The notes: generated by a model from the sequence alone, not told the origin. A DNA stretch of 64,000 nucleotides from Dallia pectoralis (GCA_029465975.1 CM055739.1:6056628-6120627), one strand, 5' to 3'; positions 1 through 12,165 are shown, counted from the first letter of the stretch. Numbers and translations: made by a program.

Positions 1-904
1 CAACTGCAAGCAGTTAACTACAAACTAAAATCCTGTATTCACTTAGCACTATGTTAATTGCGGAAATCAGCAGAAATGCATGGACATGTTTATAAAAATG
101 TATTTAAATAGTTTGTGCAATTTGTGCATTTAAGTTATAGTCCTCAGTCTTTACATGGTTGTAGGGTGGGATTTCTCCATCCTTGACCTCAACAATGTTG
201 CAGAAATCTAAGTTTATACTGGGTCAAATTTGTGAACGTCGAGTTTTCCATGGATCTTGATTTTCTTTAGTCCTTTACAAAGCTTGATCTGTGTCTGAAA
301 ACCGCACCAATGTGTCTCCATGTCGTGTAGGAGCACCAAAAAAAGGACAAAAAATTAAGTAGGTGTGTCACGACCGTCAGGAAGATTGAGCCAGTTCCAG
401 TTTATTCTCGGTAATTGGTGCTTCGATTATCTCTCCCGACATGAATTCATCCTGGCAAAATGACACAAACAGAGACATCGATTAGTAACTATTAACACCA
501 TAGTTGCGTTAGGATAGGCTGCGTTACTCAATGTCTTCTACAGTCACTTTTAACATGATTGGCACTGATTAAAAAGCCTGTATAAAACACAATAAGAAGT
601 AAGCATTTGTTTAAGGCAGATTTGAGTGCTTTGGTCGTAAAAAAAACAACAATGTTACCTTAGGAGCCAAGCAAGCACACCCACGGTGGGCAATGGGTTA
701 GGGTCATACTAGTTAATGTGTAAGTCCCACCCAATTGACTACATTAGGATGCCAGATATCTTAAATGCTTATTCCATCCTGGTGAAATGTTCCATCTACC
801 CCTATTGTGTGGACGTTTCTAATACTGGAAGACATTATTGCCATGGCGAGGTGATCTTTCACTCATCTTGTTCGGTCTTATTAAGAGTCAGGACATTTGC
901 TATG

Positions 905-1705
905 AAAATATCAACAACAAAACAGAGCATTTTCATACCAACCTTGTCGTAGATTACTTTCACAATGAGCGAACAACTCGGACAAGTTGCCACTTCTTCT
1001 CCATTTTCCAAATCTTCCTATTTATAAAAAGATTGAAAGAATTAAATAGTTAACTTAAAGGAACTTGCGAGACAACGTGGGTTATGCATGGGCTTACTTT
1101 AGATATGGCAAATCTGTCGCCACATGGGCAGGGAAAATAATACATCTCTTCATCCTCGTCATATTCAAAATCCTCGATCTCAACTTCGTCGTGAAATACC
1201 GACATTATTCAATTATTTATTTGATAACCAAATATCAAGTTACAGTAGCGACATTTCGAAGTCTCTTGAAAAGGTGTCGTCTCATCTGTGCGCCGTGGTC
1301 GCAGATTATTGACGTCATTAAAGGGCCAGAGATTTTTTTTAATGACGCTCACCGACTAAAACATATCCGTTCTTTATGTAACAACTGGTACTCATCTAGT
1401 CAATAACAATTTCAATATGAATGCATTTACCTGTAATTGTAGGAATTTGTAAAAAATAATTGTATGTTCAAAACGAATAGTGTGTGTGTAAATATATAAA
1501 AAAAGTGTTTCATAAATACTTTATCTTGAAATGCAGCTGAGTAAATATTTAAATTCACAAGAACATTTATAAATAATAAAATTCACATCAGTAACTTTAA
1601 TATTAGCCAAACATTCCACTACAAAGGACATTCCAACCAACTTTGTTGTATATTTATTTTACAATGAGAGAACAACTTAATGTTTCTACTTCTCTATGTA
1701 TCTAA
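905..1705 (+). repeat. Diverged direct repeat pair
   Basis: The stretch around 935-1000 (accaacc..., cacaatgagcgaacaact..., cacttcttctc) reappears in the same order near 1635-1695 (accaact..., acaatgagagaacaact..., ctacttctct). A third partial match is near 1885-1930 (acaaacagggcatt against acaaaacagagcatt). This could be an old tandem duplication or two relics of one dispersed repeat. Identity is only moderate by eye. Confidence 0.35.
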
Positions 1706-2049
1706 ATATGTTTATTAATATTTGGCCATTGAATTGCTCAATCAGATATTAGTGGGAATTTGGAAAATATATAAATATTAAAATACAGAGACATAAGTAA
1801 CTTCAGAATTTGTGCCAAATGTTCTATCTTATCTTACTTATCTTTTTTTTATCTAATCAAAACTGATATTTCCGCTCTTTTTCAAACAACTCTTACACAA
1901 ACAGGGCATTATCATACATTTCACATTTCTAAAGACATCATTTCTGAGAGATAATTTCATGACATCACAGTGTGAATAGTTTTTTATCCTTTAAGATCCT
2001 TAGATAATCCTTCCGCTGCAGTTGAAATGTAAAGTTGTCAGCCCCTCGA

Positions 2050-2084
2050 CCCTAATCCCTAACCGAACCCTAAACCCTAAGCCC
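2050..2084 (+). repeat. Short CCCTAA-like tract
   Basis: Several imperfect copies of the vertebrate telomere unit on the C-rich strand (ccctaat, ccctaac, ccctaaa, ccctaag). It is too short and degenerate to be a true interstitial telomere block. A longer tract of the same kind lies at 46720-46909. Confidence 0.5.
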
Positions 2085-2297
2085 TTGGATGAAGTTTTAT
2101 GACGTCAGATCAGAGTGTACTTGCCCAAGTAGGGGTGTGTTTCTAGGACGAGTGTTTCTAGGACGAGTTGCTTTACATACATTTACATAAATTCGTTGCA
2201 TAAAAAATGTGATAGCACTGGCATGTAATATCATGGCAAGTTGTTAGTCATCTTCACTGTCTTTATGAAAGATCTTTATTTCATCATTTGATAAATT

Positions 2298-2311
2298 ATT
2301 ACCAGCAGGGC
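2298..2311. repeat. Left target-site duplication of the LINE
   Basis: The 14 bases attaccagcagggc occur here and again, identically, at 5667-5680. They flank a 3.36-kb block with LINE coding sequence. Perfect identity suggests a relatively recent insertion, despite the frameshifts inside. Confidence 0.85.
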
Positions 2312-5300
2312 CTCCCCGGGAATCATCACCTGGTGGAGAGGTTTGTGTGCCCCTATGAACCTGAGGGCTGGGTTGTCTGGAGCTTCATGCTCCTGGTAGG
2401 GTTTCCCAAGGCAAAGTGGTCTCAGGCGAGGGGCCAGACTAAGAATGGTTCACCAAGACCCCATGAAAGATAGAGGGAAAAGGAGCGAGACCCTGCCTGG
2501 AGGAAGCCCAGGGCCCTCGTCTGAAGCCAGGCCCAGACGGCGGGCTCGAAAGCGAGCGTCTGGTGGCCGGGTTTGCCACGGAGCCCGGCCGGGCACAGCC
2601 CGAACGAGATACGTGGCATCTCTCTCCTCTCCATCCTGTGGGCCCACCACTCACAGGAACAACCGCAGGGGTCGGGTGCGCTGTCATATGGGTGGCAGTG
2701 AAGGTGGGGGGTCTCGACGGATCAGACCCGGGCGGCAGAAGCTTGCTTTGGGGACGTGGAACCTCACCTCACTGGGGGGGAAGGAGCCAGAACTTGTGCG
2801 TGAGGTGGAGCGATATCAGTTGGATCTGGTGGGACTTACCTCTACGCACAACCGTGGCTCTGGAAGCTTACTCCTGGATAGGGGTTGGACTCTGTTCTTC
2901 TCTGGAGTTGCCCAGGGTGAGAGGCGGCGGGCTGGTGTGGGGATACTCACGAGCCCACGTCTGAGCACGGCGGTGTTGGAGTTTACCCTGGTGGATGAGA
3001 GGTTTGCCTCCCTACGCCTAAGGGTGGTGGGGGGGAAAACTCTGACTGTTGTTTGTGCTTATGCACCAAACAGCAGTTCGGAGTATTCAGCCTTCTTGGA
3101 GACCCTGAAGGGAGTCCTATATAGGGCTCCAGTAGGGGACTCCATCATTCTGCTGGGAGACTTCAACGCACATGTGGGCAACGATGGAGACACCTGGAGA
3201 GGCGTGATTGGGAGGAACGGCCTCCCTGATCTAAACCCGAGCGGTCGTTTGTTATTGGGCTTCTGTGCTAGTCATGGATTGTCTATAACAAACACCATGT
3301 TCGAACATAAGGAGGCGCATAAGTGTACATGGTACCAGAGCACCCTAGGCCGAAGGTCAATGATCGATTTTGTGATCGTATCGGCTGATCTAAGGCCGCA
3401 TGTTTTGGACACTCGGGTGAAGAGAGGGGCAGAGCTGTCAACTGATCACCATCTGGTAGTGAGTTGGATCAGAGGGTGGGGAAAGACTTTGGACAGACCA
3501 GGTAAGCCCAAACGGGTAGTGTGGGTGAACTGGGAACATCTGGAGGAGGCCCCTGTCCGAAAGATCTTCAACTCACACCTAGGGCGGAGCTTTTCAGGCA
3601 TCCCTGTGGAGGTTGGGGGCATTGAACCTGAGTGGGCAATGTTCAAAGCTTCTATTGCTGAAGCTGCGGCGGTGAGCTGTGGTCTCAAGGTCCTAGGTGC
3701 CTCAAGGGGTGGTAACCCTAGAACACCGTGGTGGACCACGGTGGTCAGGGAAGCTGTCCGACTGAAGAAGGAGGCCTTCAGGGATATGCTAGCCCTGGGG
3801 ACTCCGGAGGCAGTTGCAGGGTACCGACAGGCCCGAAGGGCTGCAGCCGCTGCCGTGTCAGAGGCAAAGCAGCGGGTGTGGGAGAAGTTTGGAGAAGCTA
3901 TGGAGAAGGACTTTCGGTCGGCACCAAAATGCTTCTGGAAAACCGTTCGGCAACTCAGAAGGGGAAAACGGGGAACCATCCAAGCTGTGTACAGTAAGGA
4001 TGGGACACTTTTGACCTCAACTGATGATGTGATCGGGCGCTGGAAAGAGCATTTTGAGGAGCTCCTGAATCCGACCTACACGCCCTCTAGTACAGAGGCA
4101 GAGCTGGAGGCTGATGGAGGGTCATCGTCAGTTTCCCTGGGGGAAGTCGCTGAGGTAGTCAAACAACTCCACAGTGGCAAAGCCCCAGGGACTGATGAGA
4201 TTCGTCCAGAAATGCTAAAAGCTTTGGGTGGGGAAGGGCTGTCTTGGTTGACACGCCTCTTCAACATTGCATGGAAGTCTGGGACAGTGCCAGAGGAGTG
4301 GCAGACCGGGGTGGTGGTTCCCCTCTTTAAAAGGGGGACCAGAGAGTGTGTGCCAATTACAGAGGTATCACACTCCTCAGCCTCCCTGGTAAAGTGTACT
4401 CCAAAGTGCTGGAAAGGAGGGTTCGGCCAATAGTCGAACCTCAGATTGAAGAGGAACAATGCGGTTTTCGTCCTGGCCAGGGAACCACGGACCAGCTCTT
4501 TACTCTCGCAAGGATCCTGGAGGGGGCCTGGGAGTATGCCCATCCAGTCTACATGTGTTTTGTGGATCTGGAGAAGGCGTATGACCGGGTACCCCGGGAT
4601 TTTTTGTGGGAGGTGCTGCGGGAGTATGGGGTGAGGGGGTCTCTTCTCAGGGCCATCCAATCTCTGTACGCTCAAAGCATGAGCTGTGTCCGTGTCCTCG
4701 GCAGTAAGTCGGATTCGTTCCAGGTGGGGTTGGCCTCCGCCAGGGCTGCGCTTTGTCACCAATCCTGTTTGTAATATTCATGGACAGGATATCAAGGCGT
4801 AGTCATGGGGGAGGGGTTCCGTTCGGTGGGCTGATGGTCACATCACTGCTTTTTGCGGATGATGTGGTCCTGATGGCCTCATCGGTCGGTGACCTTCAGC
4901 ACTCACTGGATCGGTTCGCAGCCGAGTGTGAAGCGGCTGGGATGAGGGTTAGCACCTCTAAATCTGAGGCCATGACTCTCAGCAGGAAACCGGTGGAGTG
5001 CCTACTCCGGGTAGGGAATGAGTCCTTACTCCAAGTGAAGGAGTTCAAGTACCTCGGGGTCTTGTTCGCGAGTGAGGGAACAATGGAGCGGGAGATTGGT
5101 CGGAGGATCGGAGCAGCGGGGCGGTGTTGCATTCGCTTCACCGCACCGTTGTGACGAAAAGAGAGCTGAGCCGAAAGGCAAAGCTCTCGATCTACCGGTC
5201 AATCTTTGTTCCTACCCTCACCTATGGTCATGAAAGCTGGGTCATGACCGAAAGAACGAGATCGCGGGTACAAGCGGCCGAAATGGGTTTTCTCAGAAAG

Positions 5301-5666
5301 GTGGCTGGCCTCTCCCTTAGGGATAGGGTGAGAAGCTCAGTCATCCGAGAGGAACTCGGAGTAGAGCCGCTGCTCCTTTGCATAGAAAGGAGCCAGTTGA
5401 GGTGGTTCGGGCATCTTGTACGAATGCCACCTGGGCGCCTCCCTAGAGAGGTGTTCCAGGCACGTCCAGCTGGGAGGAGACCTCGGGGAAGACCCAGGAC
5501 TAGGTGGAGAGATTATATCTCCACACTGGCCTGGGAACGCCTCGGGACTCCCCAGTCAGAGCTGGCTAATGTTGCCCGGGAAAGGGAAGTTTGGGGTCCC
5601 CTGCTAGAGCTGCTACCCCCGCGACCCGACCCCGGATAAGCGGTTGAAGATGAGATGAGAGATGAG
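2312..5666 (+). mobile_element. RTE-like non-LTR retrotransposon (LINE), near full length, inactivated
   Basis: This is a 3,355-bp element between two identical 14-bp target-site duplications. It is much more GC-rich than its AT-rich flanks. About 130 bp of 5' leader precedes a single long coding region with an APE-type endonuclease followed by a reverse transcriptase and a short C-terminal tail rich in GRPRTRW-type motifs. It ends in a short simple repeat built on GATGA (about 5649-5666) rather than poly(A), which is typical of RTE-clade elements. The length fits a near-complete RTE (roughly 3.2-3.5 kb). Three reading-frame breaks make this copy non-autonomous. The RTE assignment rests on protein motifs and the tail type. 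The exact family name is not claimed, and 5' truncation by a short stretch cannot be excluded. Confidence 0.9.
2445..5639 (+). pseudogene. Broken endonuclease-reverse transcriptase ORF of the LINE
   Basis: The endonuclease lies in the first frame (2445-4433). Visible motifs are GTWNLTSL near the start, LLGDFNAHVGNDGDTWRG in the middle, then RRSMIDFVIVS and the terminal STDHHLVVSW. The reverse transcriptase begins in the same frame (SGKAPGTDEIRPEML) and moves to a second frame near 4325-4346 (NYRGITLLSLPGKV, EEEQCGFRPGQGT, CFVDLEKAYDRVP). It moves to a third near 4725-4755, which carries the catalytic FADD box at about 4852-4863 and the FKYLGVLF motif. It returns to the first frame near 5120 for the C-terminal region (KAKLSIYRSIFVPTLTYGHE, LRWFGHLVRMPPGRLPREV), ending at TAA 5637-5639. 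So there are three frameshifts and no internal stops in the composite reading. The position usually held by the endonuclease Glu (QET-type motif) reads LTSTH here. Long reverse-strand frames inside this block are shadows. Confidence 0.9.
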
Positions 5667-5680
5667 ATTACCAGCAGGGC
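5667..5680. repeat. Right target-site duplication of the LINE
   Basis: Identical 14-base copy of 2298-2311, directly after the GATGA-type tail of the element. The empty site would have read ...aaatt-attaccagcagggc-gttttattta... Confidence 0.85.
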
Positions 5681-8600
5681 GTTTTATTTATTATCTTACC
5701 TTTTGGGGTACTTCCTCATCCCAACTGTCATGGTTCACACATGCTGTCTCTTCTAGCATTGACGGTCAAACTAATTCTGGACATGAGTTGATTCTTAGTG
5801 TCCAGCAGGCCATTAGAGAGTGCTCTCAACCAAGGAAGGTAACTTGCAGTTGGATGGACAACATGTCATTTTGAAATATTGTAGAGCGTCATCAGATCTC
5901 ATGCAATGTGTTAAGGCCCTACCAACAAACATGATATGGATCCTTCAGGTCATTAAACTAATTATGTTTTAGGATGTTGAGAGAATGCCTGTGCATCATT
6001 CTGAGGCACCTTTATTGTTTAACTGATAGTTTGGAAAATTAAAGAATTATTTACACAATTGGTTTCCTGGAATAAAATGGGTCCTACATAGCATCTAACA
6101 AAATCAACTCATGTCATTTAATTCAAGGGGACAATATTTGTTGACATGGTAAATGGCTGAGACTGAACAGAATGAAGGAGAAAATTGTTGGATAAAAAAC
6201 AGCCCTCGGTTGATAATTGCATTATCGGAGTCAGCAAGGGTTTATCAGTAAACTGACGTCAAATCCTCAGACGACATTATCCCAAATTCTAAAAGGCACA
6301 CAGGTCGAGATTCAATTGTAACACTTTTAACTTAGTTGGCCAGTAAATTAAAACACATTGAATTAACCAGTAACGGCTTTTCATGCATCCTAAGTCTGGT
6401 CAAATAAGATGCAGTAGCCTAGAAATTAGAGCTTCTGGCTGGTGACCCAACAATTGCTAGATTCAAACCCTAACAATATTTCAATAACAAAAATGCCCAT
6501 GCATTTCTGATTCATATTCGGCTATGAATCATTCACACAAACACGATTAACAACACACAGATGACGTTTCCTTACACCTGCTGCAATGTTTTTTACTCAA
6601 TGGGATTTCATGGAAATGGACACAAAAAAACAAATTCTCCGTCGGGCCTAAAGTTATGAACTGGACATCAGGAACAACACTTGTGTTCACATGGTTCTGA
6701 CCAGTCTACACCTGGAATGGGACTCCATTGACGCATGTGTGATCAGAGCCGGTGGTCACATTTTCTACCGGCAAATTGCTATGGAAACAAGATTAGACCT
6801 TGTTCTCCTTTGCCCTGTGACCTTATATGCGAGATGGACTGCCAGTCAGCTGATCCATGAAACTCGCTGATCTGTACTCCATGTCTGTATCACAAGACTC
6901 ATAAAACCTAAATTCAAAGACAAGATAACAGGATTCACTGTTTTAAAATTTTCTAATTTGATTGATTGATGTGAGTTTTCTTCATTGTTCTTTACCGCTG
7001 TTCTCCCGGCTCTCTCTACAGAGTTCTTAATGACAGGTCCCAGCATTTCTGGCAACCGTCCTTGGTCGGCAGACTAACTTCTGGCGTCAAGGCGTAGACA
7101 TGTTTTTATGAGCATGATTGGCAAACAGCGCAGTTGTTATACGGTTAAGGAGAAACAGATTAGTTACGTTAAGGCCTTTGCACTAGAGTTTTAGAGTGGC
7201 TTGAATCATTGGGATTTTTAAAAGCTTCATACTTGTTTGAACTCCTCATCCCAGTTACAATTCACCTTCCATTACCATTTGAACCATAAACGTTTTCTGA
7301 ACTACTTAAGTGTTCTGGAAAGGCTATCAATTATAGACCAACATTTGCATACTCACACTTACTGAAAGCAGGTCTCCGCTGACACATTCACGCAGGGCTC
7401 ATCCGTAACATCAGCTATAGTACATCCATCTACACAGTTGAATGCCATCATCAGCTCATCCTAAGTCACATGACTTCAGTCACTTGGTGAATTCTCATAG
7501 CTATTTAGAGTGTGTTTTTTCACTTTTTCAGAGAACAAATTAAATAAGGAATTTCCTCTAGGAAAAATGTTATAAACACGTTGACGGAGATACAGATGAA
7601 TTGGTCCGCCCTGGTCACCCCGTTGTTTAATCCGGGGCCCCACTGCCACTGCTAATCCAATAAAACAGAGACTTGAGACAAACTCTCTCAGTCTCGTCTG
7701 ACTACTCACCAAAGCGACCCGACATACAAGCTGTTTCTGCAGCTCCTGCAGGTAGGGTAACACCTTTTTGTGGACACTTCTCTTCCTGGAGACATATCAC
7801 TGGTTCCAGTTGCATCCTTTATTAAAATGTCATGTCTCTTTTCATGTCCTCTTCCTGTTATTATGTTGGACCTCCACTTATGGCTGCAGATGTTGTTTCA
7901 GGCTAGAGTTTGATTTCCTTGGCGGCACTTTGGATCTTTGGATTGGTGCTGCATTGTGGGAAACTGGGTAATGCTCTATGATGTACAGCTGACCAGACTG
8001 TCCATTAGTTTTGGAATTAGGTACAGTTCATTCATGCTTAAGAAATAATTTTAAACCTTAAAATCAATAGAGTGTAGTTATTAATAACCGTGATTCATTA
8101 AACTATGTTCCAGTCAGTTTCAAAAAACCCTTTTTGTGTTCTCCAGTTTGGTTTCAAATGTACAATTGAATATCAGATAGGCTACATGCAGATTATGTCT
8201 CACATCAGGTCACAACCTCTCAGCCCTCTCTAATGATTACTGCTATTGGATTATTATTTTATCATTGTTCTCTTTATTGTGAAACTAAATGAATGCGCTT
8301 AAAAGTTGAAGTACAGCTGGATTTAGATCGAGGATAGGCTGTGCAGTTGCCTGGTATGGTTAAAGCCTGTCCAAATTTGCAGGGTTTCATCATTGTCTTT
8401 TATCGGCTGTTTGTCAAGGTAGTGAATGAATCGGTGTTATGTGGTGAAAGGCTCGGAAATACTATCGACTTGTTCCAAAGAGTCCGGATGAATCAAGGGC
8501 TTTGTTTTGGTAGATAAAAGGAACAGGAAGTAAAATAAAAATTGATTTTAATTTGTTTTATTTTGAATTACTGTATGTGACGATAAAGACAGCTAGTTGA

Positions 8601-9219
8601 AGGCAAGAGTTTACTGCATTTGACACAACGCTTTGCAAGTCAGTATAGAAAATTGACTGCGATGCAATATCAAAATGTCCTATTTATTGAAAAAGTAAAG
8701 ATCTTTAATTGTTGTTGAATGATCAAATCGAAAATAAATCTGCAAACCATTGAAAGAATGATAACTTTAATCTTGACTAAAAAGATTCAGTATGCAAAAA
8801 GTCAAGTAAAAACGTGTAGTCACTTCTGTTAGAACATTGACTGTTGAGAGAACTAGGAGGTGTGTGTGTCTGTACATGTGTATGTGTGTGTGTGTGTTTG
8901 TGTAGCCCTGTTCAACACAGCTTACTGATTAAGAGACGTTCATACACCTTCACTCTGACGACAGCTGCTTACCCGCATAACTTCAGACACTTGTCATCCT
9001 GAAATGGTGGATCCTCCTGATTCATTCAGAACAAAAAGCAAAGAAAACCAAAGAGTGGGACACTGTTGGTTTGAGAGAGAGATAAAATAGATAAAAAAAG
9101 AATTCCTATTCTCCAGACTTGTTGTAAGCAATGTTAACGACAACCTGTGGAAAGAGTGTTCCATATCAACAGAGATAATAAATGAAATTAACTAAAAAAG
9201 TATATCTCCTTGTTTTTAG
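5681..9219. other. Intergenic region upstream of fhl2 coding exons
   Basis: No coding exon is recognised in these 3.5 kb. The sequence is AT-rich, with short non-conserved open frames on both strands. The region may include the fhl2 promoter and non-coding first exon(s), because the first coding exon is preceded by a splice acceptor, but I cannot place them. It also holds a weak tRNA-like repeat (6410-6471) and a TG-rich tract near 8858-8905. Confidence 0.5.
6410..6471 (+). repeat. Possible tRNA-derived SINE remnant
   Basis: It contains an A-box-like stretch (tagcctagaaattagagc) followed about 30 bases later by a B-box-like stretch (agattcaaaccc). That is the spacing expected of a tRNA-derived SINE head. 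It is strongly diverged, no cloverleaf closes cleanly, and the rest of the element is not visible. Confidence 0.35.
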
Positions 9220-9254
9220 GCACGCTAGCATAGACGATAGAGGTTTTATCCAAA

Positions 9255-11877
9255 ATGGCGGAGAGCTACGACTGCCATTACTGTATGGAGTCCTTGTTTG
9301 GGAAGAAGTATGTTCTGAGGGAGGAGAACCCATACTGTGTGACGTGTTATGAGAGCCAGTACTCCAACACCTGTGAAGTGTGCAAGAGGCTCATTGGCTG
9401 TACCAGCAGGGTGGGTGGATTTAAAAAAAAAATATATATATATATTCATGTTGGTCTTTTCTTTTCTGCTAGCAAAGCACTGTAAAACCCATGCAATTTT
9501 TGACATGGAATAAATTCGTACATTTGTATTGTAGTGCATTTCACTTTTTTGTTTTCTTCATATATACTTGTAGACACTTGGATTTTTAATCTAGTACCTT
9601 ACCTTTTATATGATAATTAAATGTGTGTGTAATACAACAAAGTTTACCTGTTTTCCAGAGACTCTTCTAACTATAAATGGAGTTGTTTGTCACTTTAACC
9701 GTTCGAGCATTCACAATGTGCACATTCTGAACATTTTCTTCAGATTATACACAAACGCTGCATTCTGAAAACGATGCACACATGCAATAAATAAATACCA
9801 TATACCAGCAGATTAAGATGAGTCAAATGGACACATAATAAAACAGGAAGTCACTACAACAAACAGCCTCTGAGCTATTAATGTCAGAACATGGTGATGT
9901 CACACTGGTGTAAACGGAAACAGTAGAGCAAGATATGATTGTCTTGAAGCTTATTGAGACACATTGAGCTAGAATCCCTTCCATTGAAATGCAATTCACA
10001 TTGAGATTTCACTTTGTTAAACGTACCCGGCAGTGAGATAACATATTATGTTCCATCCACCATCCTCAGGACCTCTCCTATAAAGACCGCCACTGGCACC
10101 AAGATTGTTTCCACTGCTTAAAGTGCAGCTGCCCCCTGGTGGACAAACCATTCTCCACCAAGGATGATCAGATTCTCTGCACCGAGTGCTACGTCAATGA
10201 GTACTCATCCAGGTGCTACAAGTGCAACAAGACCATAATGCCCGGTACGGTATTGTCTTGTCTAGAGACTAGGGCTTTCAGTTCAAATGCAGCGCTGCTA
10301 TGCAAACATCCAAAGATGGGATGGGTTTGACAGACGTTTTCCGAACCATGAGTCAGTAGCTGTACCATATCTTATTTTGAAAAACAATTTAGTCCGCAGG
10401 TTTTTGCCTCTCTCCTTCCTGTACTGTTTATGGGTTTGAGGCAGTAACCTTACGAATGACTGGTCGTGATTATGAATGGACGATCTGTTCTGGCTGTCCT
10501 TGTTTTGCGGAATTTCCCTATCGACCGATGCTAATGCCTCTAGTTAGCCTGTCACATTGAAGGTCACTGTGCCCTTAGATACACCTGTTCTCGCATCTCT
10601 ACACACTCTTCCTTTACTCCGATTGTCCCCTTTCCCCTTCTTCTGCTGTGATTTTTAGGATCCAAGAAGATGGAACACAGGGGAAACAGCTGGCATGAGC
10701 TCTGCTTCACCTGCCAGAGCTGCCAGTCGCCAATCGGCACCAATGAATTCATAATTGAGGAGAACTGTAAATACTGCGTTTCCTGCTACGAGGAGCAATT
10801 TGCCCAGCACTGTACCCAATGCAAAAAGGTAACATAACTCATGGGCTCCAAGAGAGTCGGATTCAGCTGAATGGGCACTTCTGGAGATGTGTGTGTCAAT
10901 ATGTATTGCTCCTGTAGACCAGGCTGGCCCTGCCGTGTTTGAATGGAATCAGTCCACCGCTCTTTTTCAGCAAAAACGTTTTCCTCTAGCTTTCCCCACC
11001 TGTTCAACCAATGTACCATAGAAATGCATAAGAATATATTCTTAAAAATCCATAATTAATATCAATAAATACGATAAAATGGGGTCTCAATGTGGCCTAA
11101 CAGTTGATTAGCCGTTGAGGTTGTCGTCACCACCTCTTCCTGCCTCCTATAGCCAATCGCCAGTGGCGGGGTGACCTATCGTGATCAGCCCTGGCATAAG
11201 GACTGCTTCCTGTGCACCGGGTGTAAGGAGCAGTTGTCGGGACAACGGTTCACCTCCCGCGACGACCTTGTTTACTGTCTGACCTGCTTCTGCAACCTGT
11301 ACGCTAAAAAGTGTTTCTCCTGCAGCAAGCCAATCAGTGGTGGGTATGCACGGGTCCTGACCACCACACAGTCTTTGTTATCTGGTGCCTGGATTTTTCC
11401 CTTATCAGGTAGCCTAGTTAAAGAAAAACTCTGGTTCTCCCAATACATTCCACTTTGATTTACTCACCCAAGAAAACAAACTGTGCTAATGACATCAACT
11501 CAATGACCCCTTTACAATGAAGTTAAGCTGTTTAGCCCGACCATTAAACTCATGGGTTTTGAATTTCTCTCAGAACATTCAATCACTCCGGATCTATTAC
11601 AGCATTAGAGCTTTATTGCATTAGTGATCAGAAGTCATTGATTACCAAATCATCTCCCTGGACAGCATTCCCATGCTCATGTTCGCCTTTGCCTTTCCCT
11701 CCTTGTCTTGATCGGCTCAACGCAGGTCTGGGCGGCAGCAGATACATCTCATTTATGGAGCGCCAGTGGCACAATGACTGCTTCAACTGTAACAAGTGCG
11801 CCATCTCCCTGGTAGGACGAGGCTTTCTGACAACCAGCGATGACATCATGTGTCCTGAATGCGGAAAGGATGTCTGA
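9255..11877 (+). CDS. fhl2: Four and a half LIM domains protein 2 (Fhl2), complete, 5 coding exons
   Basis: Exons: 9255-9410, 10070-10244, 10659-10828, 11153-11339, 11726-11877 (840 nt, 279 aa, the usual FHL2 length). The frame is continuous across all junctions, each with a GT donor and AG acceptor. A 5'UTR piece starts at 9220 after an acceptor, so upstream non-coding exon(s) exist. The protein is an N-terminal half LIM (Cys7, Cys10, Cys28, Cys31) followed by four LIM domains at about 40-92, 101-153, 162-212 and 221-275. Each has the CxxC...HxxC...CxxC zinc-binding pattern (for example HWHQDCFHC, SWHELCFTC, PWHKDCFLC, QWHNDCFNC). FHL2 is a scaffold and transcriptional cofactor acting at focal adhesions, the sarcomere and the nucleus. 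The start MAESYDCHYC and end CPECGKDV resemble FHL2 more than FHL1, FHL3 or FHL5. Teleosts can carry a and b copies, and I cannot tell which this is. Confidence 0.93.
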
Positions 11878-12140
11878 GAGCCACGAGACAGAACCTATAC
11901 ATCTGTTAATGAGACGTGTAATGAAGACCAGCCGGTGCCGACATCCCTAGAAAGCAGAGATAGCAAACAGGCCTATTACTAACATTTAATCTGTTTAATT
12001 TGAATTTCATTTTCCTGTTAAGTCTTTCTGCATGTGCTTTCTCCAGACATACTGTATGCTATCTAATGAGTGGATGAAACGATTGTATTACAATCATTAC
12101 AATCTAAGAGAAGGCGAGAGATGTATCTCTGTATCTCATG

Positions 12141-12146
12141 AATAAA
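12141..12146 (+). terminator. fhl2: Poly(A) signal of fhl2
   Basis: AATAAA about 265 bases after the stop codon, with a T-rich stretch some 20-40 bases further on. It implies a short 3'UTR. Confidence 0.7.
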
Positions 12147-12165
12147 ACAACGTACCTTAAACAAA

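Larger units (their letters stand above)
1..2297. other. AT-rich intergenic DNA, no gene recognised
   Basis: This stretch left of the LINE is AT-rich. It holds only short open frames (up to about 113 codons) with no recognisable protein similarity and no convincing exon structure. A weak diverged direct repeat (about 905-1010 against 1614-1700) and a short CCCTAA-like tract (2050-2084) are the only structure seen. It could contain UTR or intron sequence of a gene lying to the left, but nothing in the sequence shows that. Confidence 0.5.

Noticed and set aside
716..1406. Open frames of 62-113 codons in the left intergenic DNA
   Set aside because: AT-rich, mutually overlapping, no domain or splice support.
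3446..3979. 177-codon minus-strand open frame (and another at 4076-4762)
   Set aside because: Both lie opposite the LINE coding sequence and show no motif of their own. They are antisense shadows of a GC-rich ORF.
7476..7763. 95-codon minus-strand frame, and the idea of a retroviral LTR here
   Set aside because: There is no recognisable protein, LTR ends, primer site or flanking duplication. The AATAAA plus CT-rich patch alone is not enough, so it is left as a low-interest composition anomaly.
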